Both the position numbers and the translations under genes were made by a program. The notes under the pieces were generated by a model. That model was given only the letters and a program-made list of their open reading frames with translations. It had not been told where the DNA came from and did not search any database. From positions 2,728,001-2,792,000 of the forward strand of contig OZ244987.1 of NCBI GenBank assembly GCA_965223105.1: DNA of 64,000 bases. Direction: 5' to 3'. This document shows positions 63,555-64,000 of this stretch, in pieces. Numbering within the stretch: position 1 is the stretch's first letter; each line of letters opens with the position of its first letter. The stretch comes from JABDMH01 sp965223105 (GTDB taxonomy: Bacteria; Bacteroidota; Bacteroidia; Chitinophagales; Saprospiraceae).

Positions 63555-64000
63555 TCAATCCATCACTTTAGAGCGATCAAGCAGACCTAAATAATCCGGT
63601 CTATCAGAAATCTTTTGATGCACAAATTGAGCTTCGACCTTCCCTTCGTTGATCACAAAAATCCCAGGCATTTGAAAGGCATCACCAAAGGGTGCACCCC
63701 CAAACTGCTTAATCGACATCCCAGCCTTAAACCCTCTGGCCAAGGTCTGTAGGCCAAACAATTGTGAAAAACTTCCTTTGACCAATCCGAATTTTTGATA
63801 CAGCAGGCAATCTGGGTCAGAAATGTGCGGTAACTTGTCCAAACCATACTTCTTCAGATACTTTTCTGCTACTTCATTTTCCTCCATATGAACCAGGATG
63901 ATCTTGTGTCCTCTGTTTCCAATCTCTTCTCTGAGCTGGCCAATATCATACAGCGATTCCTGACAAAAAACACACCCAAAATGGCGCAGGAATACCAACA
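63555..64000 (-). CDS. Thioredoxin-fold (AhpC/TSA, SelL-type) protein, truncated by window edge
   Basis: The frame is open to the edge, so the N terminus lies outside; the TTG at 63998 is internal. The 148 visible residues are a peroxiredoxin-like 2/AhpC-TSA type thioredoxin fold: LVFLRHFGCVFCQE has a CxxC at the position of the redox cysteines, followed by KIILVHMEEN, PHISDPDCLLYQKFGL and a PGIFVINEGKV strand. Relatives are annotated as SelL-related redox proteins that reduce peroxides or disulfides. The VWA gene begins right after its stop, so the two are coupled. Confidence 0.82.
   Translation of the reverse strand, partial: LVFLRHFGCVFCQESLYDIGQLREEIGNRGHKIILVHMEENEVAEKYLKKYGLDKLPHISDPDCLLYQKFGLVKGSFSQLFGLQTLARGFKAGMSIKQFGGAPFGDAFQMPGIFVINEGKVEAQFVHQKISDRPDYLGLLDRSKVMD

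Overview
The window reads as a chromosomal segment of a marine or activated-sludge type Bacteroidota, most likely class Saprospiria. The sequence evidence is: two proteins with C-terminal type IX secretion (T9SS) type A tails, two with gliding-motility-associated (CHU_C, type B) tails, a PorP/SprF-family outer-membrane protein, the Bacteroidota gene pair DUF3822-rsmD, TAnnTTTG-type promoter boxes instead of sigma70 boxes, and weak ribosome binding sites. I saw no tRNA, rRNA, CRISPR array, integrase, transposase or phage module. No database search was possible; product names rest on motifs and family knowledge.

Bases 1-24750 are mostly housekeeping. A minus-strand run carries a one-helix membrane protein, DUF3822, rsmD, argS and glnS. 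tsaD is divergent from it. A very large alpha-2-macroglobulin-like protein follows, then a compact minus-strand operon mrp - nifU C-domain - pyrF - mmcQ/yjbR - FAD oxidoreductase with one- to four-base overlaps. ribF is fused in frame to a family 2 glycosyltransferase and translationally coupled to an RluA pseudouridine synthase. A second minus-strand operon is folE - fabD - yqgE - ABC-F.

Bases 25091-38000 hold a LytS/LytTR two-component pair with a fructosamine-kinase-like gene, then secreted and hypothetical proteins: a T9SS type A protein with dockerin-like and cohesin-like parts, a 478-residue helical protein, a Tat-exported Gfo/Idh oxidoreductase, a 549-residue secreted protein, a CHU_C protein and a NIPSNAP protein. 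Bases 38000-49040 include a possible dispersed repeat, a PVC-type cytochrome lipoprotein, a membrane-anchored TPR-CHAT protease-like protein, a small membrane protein, a 0.9 kb gene-poor gap with a strong hairpin, an amidase and a second T9SS type A protein.

Bases 51915-57073 form a same-strand cluster of five predicted exported enzymes whose relatives are normally cytoplasmic: a SelA/DgaE-like PLP enzyme, RidA, RraA, a deacetylase-type metallohydrolase and an SMP-30 lactonase. They may make up a periplasmic catabolic pathway. Bases 57224-60606 form a compact PorP/SprF - repeat adhesin with self-cleaving S74 chaperone - small type B cargo unit. The last 3.5 kb hold an esterase, a secreted unknown protein, a VWA protein and a truncated thioredoxin-fold gene.

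Main candidates for something undescribed: the exported catabolic cluster, the PorP-S74-CHU_C unit, the RibF-glycosyltransferase fusion and the anchored TPR-CHAT protein.
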